64,000 nt of DNA from JBGAPI01 sp044221335 (GTDB lineage Bacteria; Pseudomonadota; Gammaproteobacteria; Xanthomonadales; Ahniellaceae). Under the pieces are notes generated by a model. It made no database searches and had not been told where the DNA came from. It saw only the letters and a list, made by a program, of their open reading frames with translations. Made by a program: the position numbers and the translations under genes. Where the stretch lies: assembly GCA_044221335.1 (NCBI GenBank), contig JBGAPI010000020.1, positions 20,532 through 84,531 on the forward strand. The letters run 5' to 3'. This document shows, piece by piece, positions 34,005-41,381 of the stretch; positions within the stretch are counted from its first letter, which is position 1, and each line of letters starts with the position of its first letter.

Positions 34005-35033
34005 TCAGCCGCGGACCGGCATCTCGTCGGCCGAGACGCCGCCGGAGAGCAGGCGTGCGTCGATGCCGCGTTCGGAAAGCAGATAGGTGGCGGACGCGCT
34101 GCGGCGGCCGGTGTCGCAGTAGACGACGTAGGTCTTGCTCGGGTCCAGCTCGTGCGCCCGCGTCCGGAGCTGCGGCAGCGGCAGGTTGATCGCGCCGGGC
34201 AGCCGGCCCTGCTTGTATTCCTCCGGCAACCGCACGTCGACCAGCAGCGCGTCGGCGTCGATCTCCTCGGGCGTGATCTGGGTGAGCATCGGCGCCTTCA
34301 GGAAGCGCTCGAAGTCGGTGTTCGACAGCCGCATCAGTTCGACGTCGGTCAGCGCCCGCACGGTGGCGCTGCGCGGGTTGCCCGAGACCAGGGCCTCTTC
34401 CCCGAAACCCTGCCCGACGCCCAGCTGCGCCAGCTCGCGCTCGTTGAGTCCATCGGGATCCTGATGCACCACCTGGCAGCGCCCCGTGGTCACCACGTAG
34501 TAGAAGTCGCCCGGCGCGCCCTGCTGGATGATGGTCTCGCCGGCCTTCACGTTGACCGGCCGCAGCGACGCCAGCATCTGAGCGATGTTGGCCGGCGGAA
34601 TGCGGTAGAACGCCGGGTTCTGCAGGATCGCCGACATCCAGTCCTGCGACTCGCCCTCGTCGCCACCGATCTCCTGGACCTCGACCGTACCGGTCTGGGC
34701 CCAGGTCAGGATCATGTCGAGCTGTTCGCGGTCGACGAACAGGATCTGGGCCGCCTTCAGGCAGGTTGCGGTCGCGGCGCGCTTGTTCGCCTGGGCGATC
34801 GGATGCTTGGCGCCATCGGTGCCGGCCTTGACCACCCGGGTGCCGTTGTCGGACAGCAGCTCGACCTCGCCGCTGACCAGGTACAGCACCGTCCGCCCCT
34901 CGTCGCCGCGCTGGAAGATCGTATGTCCCGGCTGATAGCTGCCGACGCGCGCGCGCTTGGCGAGCTCGGAGCGGTCGGTGGCGGTCAGTGTGGCCAGCGG
35001 GATGAACTGGCGGAACAGACTCAGGTTGACCAT
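34005..35033 (-). CDS. Cyclic-nucleotide-binding domain protein fused to rhodanese
   Basis: 342 residues. Two cNMP-binding (Crp-like beta-roll) domains: about 15-105 (PGHTIFQRGDEGRTVLYLVS) and 140-235 (ETIIQQGAPGDFYYVVTTGR, GFGEEALVSGNPRSATV). A rhodanese domain follows (about 245-342) with VDVRLPEEYKQGRLPGAINL and the active-site loop YCDTGRRSA, so the sulphur-accepting cysteine is present. There is no HTH, so it is not a Crp-type regulator. It may link nucleotide or redox sensing to sulphur transfer; the partner is unknown. Only the second cNMP domain keeps the G-E-x-A and R-S-A-T features of a ligand cassette. Confidence 0.85.
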   Translation of the reverse strand: MVNLSLFRQFIPLATLTATDRSELAKRARVGSYQPGHTIFQRGDEGRTVLYLVSGEVELLSDNGTRVVKAGTDGAKHPIAQANKRAATATCLKAAQILFVDREQLDMILTWAQTGTVEVQEIGGDEGESQDWMSAILQNPAFYRIPPANIAQMLASLRPVNVKAGETIIQQGAPGDFYYVVTTGRCQVVHQDPDGLNERELAQLGVGQGFGEEALVSGNPRSATVRALTDVELMRLSNTDFERFLKAPMLTQITPEEIDADALLVDVRLPEEYKQGRLPGAINLPLPQLRTRAHELDPSKTYVVYCDTGRRSASATYLLSERGIDARLLSGGVSADEMPVRG

Positions 35034-35150
35034 CGTGGTCGTTGATCGGGGGACGGGCTAGGAGTAGAGGATAAAACCGCGCCGCCGGTCAAGGAATGCC
35101 GGCAGCGGAAGCCACCGGGCAGGGCGGCTACCGCGTGCAGCCGGCATGAA

Positions 35151-35182
35151 CGAAAACGGCCAGCTTTCGCTGGCCGTTTTCG
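35151..35182 (-). terminator. Terminator of the Oar-like receptor gene
   Basis: CGAAAACGGCCAG/CTGGCCGTTTTCG, a perfect 13-base stem with a 6-base loop and a T4 run inside the leftward arm, 32 bases past the stop at 35214. Confidence 0.85.
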
Positions 35183-35213
35183 CGTAGCCGCCATCCTGGC
35201 GGCAAAGCGTGGA

Positions 35214-38200
35214 TCAGAACTCGTAGCGGAAGCCGACCTGGATCGACCATCGCGATTCGCCCGCCACGTCCTTGCGGGTCAGCGACGGCAGGTTGACCGC
35301 GCCGGTGGTCTCGTTCACGTAGTTCGACACGTCGTACACGTACTGGCCATTGGCGTTGACGCCGCCGAAGCGGGCCAGGCCGATGTTGTACGGGAACGAG
35401 GCTTCGTCGATGTGGCCCCACTTCTTGTTCAGCAGGTTGCCGAAGTTCTGGATGTCCAGGAACAGCAGCGACTTGTTGTCGCCGTAGAAGCCCGGCAGCT
35501 CCTGCTGGAAGCGCACGTCGAACTGGTTCACCTTCGGAGCGTTGTCGGCCCCCTTCTTCGCCACTTCACCCTGATGGCCACGCAGGTAGCCGTGGCTGTT
35601 GATGTAGCCGAAGAACGCCGCCTGGTCCGCCGCGGAGGATGCGGCGGTGAACGCGACATCGCCCTCGTTCGGGATGAAGAACAGGTCGTTGCCCGTGATG
35701 CCGTCGCCGTTGGCGTCACCGATGAAGGTGTAGGCCAGCGGACGGCCGGCGCGGCCTTCGTAGAACATCGAGAACGACGACTGGTAGTTGCCGAAGAAGC
35801 GGTGGCGCCAGGTGTAGGCCGCGGTGTAGCGGTCCTTGATCTGGTAGTTGGAGACGCCGAGCTCCTGACCGTTCGGATCGAAGGTGAGGGTGTTCGTGTA
35901 GTTCGACAGCGCCACCGACGAGGTGCCGGCGCTGACTTCCTTCGAGCGACCGTAGGTGTAGGCGATCTTCGCGTTCCAGTCGCTGTCGAGGAACGGCTTC
36001 TCGAGCGACAGGGTGACGTTCTCCGCCGAACCGCGGTCGGTGTTGCCGAGCAGGATCACCGTGTTGAACGCGGTGTTGCGGCCGGCGCGCGACTGGTTGG
36101 CGGCGACGTTGCCGGTCGAGGTGAAGCCGGTGGTCGCGATCGTCGTCCAGAAGGCCGGACGGCCGTCCGGCAGCGTGAAGCGCTGCGGGCCCAGGTTGAG
36201 GTGGGTGAAGGTGACGCCCTTGTCGACCACCGTGCGCAGGTACTCGGCGCCGAAGATCAGGCCGTACCACGGCAGCTCATGCTCGACCGCCAGGTTGCCC
36301 TTCCACACCGTCGGCTCTTCGAAGTCCGGAGCGAGGATGTCGACGTTCTGCGCCGGCGGGGTGCCGGTGGCGGTCGGCTGGTTCAGCGGGTCCGCCGAGA
36401 AGCCGGTGCCGTTCTGCGCCGGGATGATGGTGGTCAGCACGCCCGGGTTCGAGAACATGTTCGACAGCCAGACGCCCGGGGCCGAGCCCTGGAACAGGCC
36501 GACGCCGCCGCGCAGCTGGGTCTTGCGCTCGGTCTCGAACTGGTAGTTGAAGCCGATGCGCGGCTCCACCGTGTTCTGGCCGTCGGTGGTGTGACGGTTG
36601 TCGAAGCCGAAGGTGTCGAGCGCGCGCTGGTTGAACTCCGGCTCGTTGTCGACGATGTTGTGGTCGACGCGCAGGCCGTACAGCAGGGACAGCTGCGGGG
36701 TGATCTGCCAGGTGTCCTGGGCGAAGAAGCCGACGTTGCCGAACTTGAAGTCGGCGGCGGCGTCGTTGACGTTGCCCGAGTTGGAGCGCTGCAGCGTGAA
36801 GTTGCGGTAGCGGGCCGCGGCGAAGTCGGCGATCGACGCGAACGTGTAGTTGCCGTACACGTCCTGCAGGAACAGGTTGAAGATGTCGTTCTTCTCGTAG
36901 TCGAAGCCGAAGCGGAAGGTATGGTCGCCGGCGAAGTAGTCGCCCGCGAGGTAGCCGGTCCAGGTGTCGACCTTCAGCAGGTTGGCCTGGCGCGAGCGCT
37001 CGGTGCCGAAGATCACGCCGGAGGAGCCGACGTTGACGCGGACCTGCGGCGCGAACGAGGCCGCGGTCGGGGTCGAGCGGTACTCGGCGTAGGACAGGTG
37101 CGCCTCGGTCGAGAAGTTGTCGGTCCAGTTGCTGTACAGGATGCCGGCGTAGTTCTCGAACGAGATGTGGTCCTGGTACCAGTTGGACGACAGCGAATAC
37201 GTCGTCGAGTTGCGGTTCGGGATGCGCAGGATGTCGCCGTCGGTCTTGTTGTAGCGGAAGCTGGCGCGCTGGGAGTCGGACAGGTTCCAGTCGAGCTTCA
37301 GGAAGTACTTCTTGTCGGTGTTGTCGATGCCCGGCAGGGAGTCGGAGCCGATGTCGAAGTTGTACTGGGTCGCCGCGATCGAGCGGATCTGGTTCACGTC
37401 GGCCTGGGTGATGCCGGTGACGACGGTCGACGCACCGGAGCCGGCGAGGCCGACGTCCGGAGCCGGCGAGGAGCGCTTGAACTTCTCGTAGCCGGCGAAG
37501 AAGAACAGGCGGTCCTTGATGATCGGGCCGCTGACGTAGCCGCCGTAGGTCCATTCGTCGTCGAAGCCGGAGAACTCGCTCGGCTCGTCGCTGACCATGT
37601 TGTGGTTGCGGTACACGCCGTAGACGGCGCCGTGGAAGTCGTTGCCGCCGGACTTGGTGACGGCGTTGATGTTGGCGCCGACGAAGTCGGACTGGGTCAC
37701 GTCGTAGGCGGAGATGCCGACGTTGAATTCCTGGATCCAGTCGATCGAGATCGGCTGGTTCAGCGCCGGCAGGCCGGAGTCGTTCAGGCCGAACTGGTCG
37801 TTGGTCGGGACGCCGTCGATCTTGACGTTGTTGTAGCGGTTGTTCTGGCCGCCGGCGGCGAGGCCGCCGCGTTCCTTGTCGATCTGCACGATGCGCGGGT
37901 CGAAGCGCACGTAGTCGTCGATCGAGCGCTTGATCGACGGGAAGGACTTGATCTCGGCGTTCGAGACCAGGGTGCCGGAGCCCTTGTTGTCGCTGGCGAA
38001 CACCAGCGCCTCGGCGGCGTTGCCGACGACCTTGACGGTCTCCAGCGTGGTGGCCTCGGAACCCAGGGCGACGTTGACGTCGGCCATGCTGTCCAGCGAG
38101 GTGTAGACGTCGTTCTTGGTGGTGTCCTTCTGGCCCTTGGCCACGACGTGCACGCTGTACGGGCCGCCGACACGCAGGCCGCGCAGGCTGTACTTGCCGT

Positions 38201-38399
38201 CGGCGTCGGACACGACGGTCGACTTGGTGCCGGTCGGCGTGTGCACCACTTCGATGGTGGCGCCGGCCACCGGCTTGCCCGAGCCATCGGTCACCTTGCC
38301 TTCGATCCCGGACGCGGTGCTCTGGGCAAAGGTCGGCGCACTCATCATGCCGACCAGAAGGGCGCTAATCGCCAGTACCAAGCCTTTGCGCTTCAACAT
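35214..38399 (-). CDS. Oar-type TonB-dependent receptor
   Basis: 1061 residues. Signal peptide (1-25, ending TFA), then a carboxypeptidase-regulatory-like beta-sandwich domain (about 28-110: IEGKVTDGSGKPVAGATIEV, YSLRGLRVGGPYSV). A plug domain (about 125-260: NNVKIDGVPTNDQFG) and a large beta barrel follow, ending in aromatic F (SIQVGFRYEF), as expected for BAM insertion. Oar-like receptors in Xanthomonadales and Myxococcus import or export large substrates at the outer membrane; one Oar is linked to signal-protein or protease export. ATG 38399 has AGGTGG upstream. A strong terminator follows. No adjacent TonB/ExbBD genes. Confidence 0.92.
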   Translation of the reverse strand: MLKRKGLVLAISALLVGMMSAPTFAQSTASGIEGKVTDGSGKPVAGATIEVVHTPTGTKSTVVSDADGKYSLRGLRVGGPYSVHVVAKGQKDTTKNDVYTSLDSMADVNVALGSEATTLETVKVVGNAAEALVFASDNKGSGTLVSNAEIKSFPSIKRSIDDYVRFDPRIVQIDKERGGLAAGGQNNRYNNVKIDGVPTNDQFGLNDSGLPALNQPISIDWIQEFNVGISAYDVTQSDFVGANINAVTKSGGNDFHGAVYGVYRNHNMVSDEPSEFSGFDDEWTYGGYVSGPIIKDRLFFFAGYEKFKRSSPAPDVGLAGSGASTVVTGITQADVNQIRSIAATQYNFDIGSDSLPGIDNTDKKYFLKLDWNLSDSQRASFRYNKTDGDILRIPNRNSTTYSLSSNWYQDHISFENYAGILYSNWTDNFSTEAHLSYAEYRSTPTAASFAPQVRVNVGSSGVIFGTERSRQANLLKVDTWTGYLAGDYFAGDHTFRFGFDYEKNDIFNLFLQDVYGNYTFASIADFAAARYRNFTLQRSNSGNVNDAAADFKFGNVGFFAQDTWQITPQLSLLYGLRVDHNIVDNEPEFNQRALDTFGFDNRHTTDGQNTVEPRIGFNYQFETERKTQLRGGVGLFQGSAPGVWLSNMFSNPGVLTTIIPAQNGTGFSADPLNQPTATGTPPAQNVDILAPDFEEPTVWKGNLAVEHELPWYGLIFGAEYLRTVVDKGVTFTHLNLGPQRFTLPDGRPAFWTTIATTGFTSTGNVAANQSRAGRNTAFNTVILLGNTDRGSAENVTLSLEKPFLDSDWNAKIAYTYGRSKEVSAGTSSVALSNYTNTLTFDPNGQELGVSNYQIKDRYTAAYTWRHRFFGNYQSSFSMFYEGRAGRPLAYTFIGDANGDGITGNDLFFIPNEGDVAFTAASSAADQAAFFGYINSHGYLRGHQGEVAKKGADNAPKVNQFDVRFQQELPGFYGDNKSLLFLDIQNFGNLLNKKWGHIDEASFPYNIGLARFGGVNANGQYVYDVSNYVNETTGAVNLPSLTRKDVAGESRWSIQVGFRYEF

Positions 38400-38470
38400 G
38401 GTTTCCACCTGAATTCTGATTGATTTGTCCAGGACACCCGCCCTTGCGGGGTTCCCCCTGTCCGGCCGAC

Positions 38471-38498
38471 AAAATACCGCCACCGGGGGCGGTCACAA
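38471..38498 (-). promoter_or_regulatory. Possible promoter of the Oar-like receptor
   Basis: Minus strand: TTGTGA, 16-base spacer, TATTTT, about 70 bases before the ATG. The remaining part of the 355-base gap 38400-38754 shows no supported gene or repeat. Confidence 0.35.
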
Positions 38499-38754
38499 GC
38501 GCGGACTAACGGGAGTTTAACAGCTTCACTGTGGCAGTGGGATGACGGCATCCGCCACCGTACGGAGGCCCGCCGGAGCCGTCGAATCGCCAGGGATCAG
38601 GCCGTCATGCGGCTTAGGCGATATCGATCGCGGGAGCCATTCGTCAACTCTTGTGACGGAACGGTAACGATGGCTCAGGAGTGGGCCGGGAGTCGTCGGC
38701 TCATCGCAGATGAATCTCCCCTGGCGCGTACCGAACGGAGCATCGAACCCGCCA

Positions 38755-39354
38755 CTATGCCTTCGGGCTCACCCCGAGGTAGGCCGCCACGCCGTCGAGG
38801 AACATCTGCACCGACAGCGCGACCAGCAGCATGCCCATCAGCCGTTCGAAGGCAGCGAGCACGCGCGTTCCGAGCAGGCGGTGCAGCGCGGTGGAGGCGA
38901 ACAGCACGACGGCATTGCCGAGCCAGGCGAGCAGGAGCGCGATCGACCACTCGACGGTGCGTCCCGGGTGCTCCTGGGTGAGCAGGATCAGCGCCGCCAT
39001 GCACGAGGGGCCGGCGATCGACGGGACCGCCATCGGCACGATGAAGGGCTCGCCCCCGTCCTGTTCGCCGAACGGCCCGCCCTCGGTGGGGAAGATCATC
39101 TTGATGCCGATCAGGAACAGCACCAGGCCGCCGGCGATGCTGACCGACTCCGAGCGCAGGTGGAACGCGGCCAGCAGGTAGCCGCCGCCGAGCAGGAACA
39201 CGAACAGCACGCCGAGCGCGATCAGGAGCTCGCGGGCCAGCACGAAGCGCCGCCGCGCGGGCGCGAGGTCCTTCAGCAGCGACAGGAACAGCGGCACGTT
39301 GCCGAGCGGATCCATGATCAGGAACAGCAGCAGCGCGGCGGAGAGCGTCGTCAT
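38755..39354 (-). CDS. MarC/YhgN-family membrane protein
   Basis: 199 residues, six hydrophobic spans, the normal layout of the MarC (UPF0056) family. Recognisable segments: LLLFLIMDPLGNVPLFLSLL at the N-terminus, SIAGGLVLFLIGIKMIFP and VPMAVPSIAGPSCMAALILL. The family is inner-membrane and of unknown transport function; it is not a proven antibiotic exporter. ATG 39354 is chosen to begin at the first membrane span. It follows the SDR gene by 19 bases, as third gene of grxD-SDR-marC. Confidence 0.87.
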   Translation of the reverse strand: MTTLSAALLLFLIMDPLGNVPLFLSLLKDLAPARRRFVLARELLIALGVLFVFLLGGGYLLAAFHLRSESVSIAGGLVLFLIGIKMIFPTEGGPFGEQDGGEPFIVPMAVPSIAGPSCMAALILLTQEHPGRTVEWSIALLLAWLGNAVVLFASTALHRLLGTRVLAAFERLMGMLLVALSVQMFLDGVAAYLGVSPKA

Positions 39355-39373
39355 GGCAGCGTGCGGGCCGGGG

Positions 39374-40153
39374 CTAGGCCGGGAGGCCGCGCAGGTCGAG
39401 CGTGCTGCCGCTCGGCAGCGCCGCCGCATCGGCGATCAGCCAGGCCGCGGCCGCGCCGGCCTGGTCCGGGGTCGCGAGGCCGGCCGGATGTTCGGCGACG
39501 AAGGCGAGCTGGCGCAGGCGACTGCGGATCGGCGCCGGCAGCAGGCCGAAGAAGCGCACCGGCGTGGCGTCGTACTCGTCGGCGAGGCTCGCGAGCACGC
39601 CGGCCAGCGCGTGCTTGGACGCGCCGTAGCCGCCCCACAGCGCCCGACCGACGCGCGCCGGATCGTCGAGCAGGAACAGCACGCTCGCGCGCTCGGAGCG
39701 GCGCAGCAGCGGCAGGCAGGCGCGGGTCAGCGCCCACGGCGCGTTGACGTTGACGTGCATGCTGACCAGCCACTGCTCCGGTGCCGCGTGTTCGGTGGCG
39801 GTCAGGCCGGCGAAGTGCGCGGCGGTATGGACGATCGCGTCGAGCCGGCCGCATTCGCGCTCGAGCGTGTCGGCGAGCGCGACGTAGTCGTCGGGCGACG
39901 CGCCTTCGAGGTTCAGCGGATACAGCGCCGGCTCGGCGAGATCCTCGGCCTTGATCGCGTCGTACACGCCCTCGAGCGCGCGGACGTGGCGGCCGAGCAG
40001 GACGACCGTGGCGCCGGCCCGCGCGCAGGCGAGCGCACTGGCGCGACCGATCGCGCCGGTGGCGCCGGTCACCAGCACGACCTGGCCGTCGAGCTCGTCG
40101 GCGGCCAGCGTGAATCCGGCCGCGGCGGCCGGCGCGGTGGACAGGCGCAGCAT
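39374..40153 (-). CDS. SDR-family oxidoreductase, YciK-like, lacking the catalytic serine
   Basis: 259 residues. NAD(P)-binding TGATGAIG loop at 29-36, the VHTAAHFAG strand, and Y176-x-x-x-K180 in GGYGASKHA. The surroundings (GRALWGGYGASK) match YciK-type dehydrogenases, but the position 13 residues before the tyrosine, normally Ser, is Asp163 in VLFLLDDPARVG, so the S-Y-K triad is incomplete and activity may be altered. The start ATG follows directly after the TGA of grxD, so the two are co-translated. Confidence 0.82.
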   Translation of the reverse strand: MLRLSTAPAAAAGFTLAADELDGQVVLVTGATGAIGRASALACARAGATVVLLGRHVRALEGVYDAIKAEDLAEPALYPLNLEGASPDDYVALADTLERECGRLDAIVHTAAHFAGLTATEHAAPEQWLVSMHVNVNAPWALTRACLPLLRRSERASVLFLLDDPARVGRALWGGYGASKHALAGVLASLADEYDATPVRFFGLLPAPIRSRLRQLAFVAEHPAGLATPDQAGAAAAWLIADAAALPSGSTLDLRGLPA

Positions 40154-40474
40154 TCAGGCGGCCCGCTGCGCTTCTTGCACCATGGTCGCGAGCTCGCCGG
40201 ATTGCATCAGCTCCAGCGTGATGTCGCAGCCGCCGATCAGCTCGCCGTTGATGAACAGCTGCGGGAAGGTCGGCCAGTTGGAGAAGCTCGGCAGGGTGGC
40301 GCGGACCTGCGGCTGCTCCAGCACGTTGACGGAATGGAACTGCGCGCCGCAGGCCTTCAGCGCCTCGACGGTGCGCGCGGAGAAACCGCACATCGGGAAC
40401 TGCGGCGTGCCCTTCATGAACAGCACGATGGGGTGGGCTTCGACGGTCGACTTGATCTGCTGCAGGGTGTCCAT
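40154..40474 (-). CDS. grxD: Monothiol glutaredoxin GrxD (CGFS type)
   Basis: 106 residues, full length for Grx4. The active site CGFS lies at 29-32 within MKGTPQFPMCGFS. The WPTFPQLFINGELIGGCDI segment carries the glutathione-binding cis-proline and the GG-C-D motif. CGFS glutaredoxins bind a bridging 2Fe-2S cluster with glutathione and deliver it to apoproteins in the cytoplasm. It is the first gene of a three-gene operon and is divergent from sodB, which fits an iron/oxidative-stress neighbourhood. Confidence 0.95.
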   Translation of the reverse strand: MDTLQQIKSTVEAHPIVLFMKGTPQFPMCGFSARTVEALKACGAQFHSVNVLEQPQVRATLPSFSNWPTFPQLFINGELIGGCDITLELMQSGELATMVQEAQRAA

Positions 40475-40589
40475 GGGGGCTCCGGAATCTGGGGCGGGGC
40501 GACGGCGTCGCCGGTCAGTCGGCCATTGTATCGGGACTCGATTAAACTCTGCGGCCGCTTCGGTTCACGAAACCAAGGAGAGCTCCACC

Positions 40590-41171
40590 ATGGCGATCGA
40601 ACTTCCCCCGCTGCCCTACGCCCGCGACGCGCTGGCCCCGCACCTGTCGGCCGAAACCCTCGACTTCCACTACGGCAAGCATCATCAGGCCTACGTCACC
40701 AACCTGAACAACCTGATCAAGGGCACCGAGTTCGAGAACGCCAGCCTTGAGGAGATCGTGAAGAAGTCCTCCGGTGGCATGTTCAACAACGCCGCCCAGA
40801 TCTGGAATCACACGTTCTACTGGAACGGCTTCTCGCCCAAGGGCGGCGGCGAGCCCACCGGCAAGCTGGCCGATGCGATCGCGAAGAGCTTCGGCTCCTT
40901 CCAGCAGTTCAAGGACGAGTTCAGCAAGGTCGCGATCGGTACCTTCGGTTCGGGCTGGGGCTGGCTCACGGCCAAGGCGGACGGCTCGCTCGCGCTCGCC
41001 AGCACCTCGAACGCCGCGACCCCGCTGACCGGCGCCGACCGCCCGCTGCTGACCTGCGACGTGTGGGAACACGCCTACTACATCGACTACCGCAACCTGC
41101 GGGCGAAGTACGTCGAGTCGTTCTGGAACCTGGTGAACTGGGACTTTGTCCGAGCAAACCTCGAGGGCTGA
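40590..41171 (+). CDS. sodB: Iron superoxide dismutase
   Basis: 193 residues, the same length as E. coli SodB. It converts superoxide to oxygen and hydrogen peroxide in the cytoplasm. Metal ligands are all present: H27 (DFHYGKHH), H74 (QIWNHTFYW), D157 and H161 (DVWEHAYYIDY). Gln70 in FNNAAQIWNH is the residue typical of Fe- rather than Mn-type enzymes. ATG 40590 has AAGGAGAG upstream. Terminator at 41224-41250. Confidence 0.97.
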   Translation: MAIELPPLPYARDALAPHLSAETLDFHYGKHHQAYVTNLNNLIKGTEFENASLEEIVKKSSGGMFNNAAQIWNHTFYWNGFSPKGGGEPTGKLADAIAKSFGSFQQFKDEFSKVAIGTFGSGWGWLTAKADGSLALASTSNAATPLTGADRPLLTCDVWEHAYYIDYRNLRAKYVESFWNLVNWDFVRANLEG

Positions 41172-41189
41172 TCGAGCCTCGAGGTGAGT

Positions 41190-41220
41190 GGGAATTCGCC
41201 GCCTGTGGCGACGAATTCCC
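41190..41220. repeat. Palindrome after sodB
   Basis: GGGAATTCG and its inverse CGAATTCCC flank a smaller inner CGCC/GGCG hairpin. The arms match the 14443-14465 palindrome. Confidence 0.6.
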
Positions 41221-41223
41221 AAA

Positions 41224-41250
41224 AAAACGGCCCGCGATGCGGGCCGTTTT
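41224..41250 (+). terminator. Terminator of sodB
   Basis: AAAACGGCCCGC/GCGGGCCGTTTT, a perfect 12-base stem with a 3-base loop, ending in T4 then G-TT. Confidence 0.9.
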
Positions 41251-41318
41251 GTTCTCTTCGATTGAAGAGAATTTTTCGAGCGTGCGTAGCCCGCACGTTG
41301 CTCCGCGACATCGCTTTC

Positions 41319-41381
41319 GTAGGGCGGCCACTGGCCGCCATCGCGAGGTGCTGCGGCGTTGGCGGGCAGTGCCCGCCCTAC
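41319..41381. repeat. Paired REP-like palindromes (BIME) at end of S9 peptidase gene
   Basis: GTAG + GGCGGCCA-C-TGGCCGCC (41319-41339), spacer, GGCGGGCA-G-TGCCCGCC + CTAC (41361-41381). The outward GTAG/CTAC boundaries are complete. The CTA at 41378-41380 is the stop codon of the minus-strand peptidase gene. Confidence 0.88.

Noticed and set aside
35412..38423. 1003-codon open frame antisense to the Oar-like receptor
   Set aside because: Shadow frame; the minus strand encodes a full TonB-dependent receptor with signal peptide and C-terminal Phe.
40500..40589. Fur box or clear promoter upstream of sodB
   Set aside because: A TAAACT -10-like hexamer is present but no acceptable -35 or Fur-like palindrome at the right distance.
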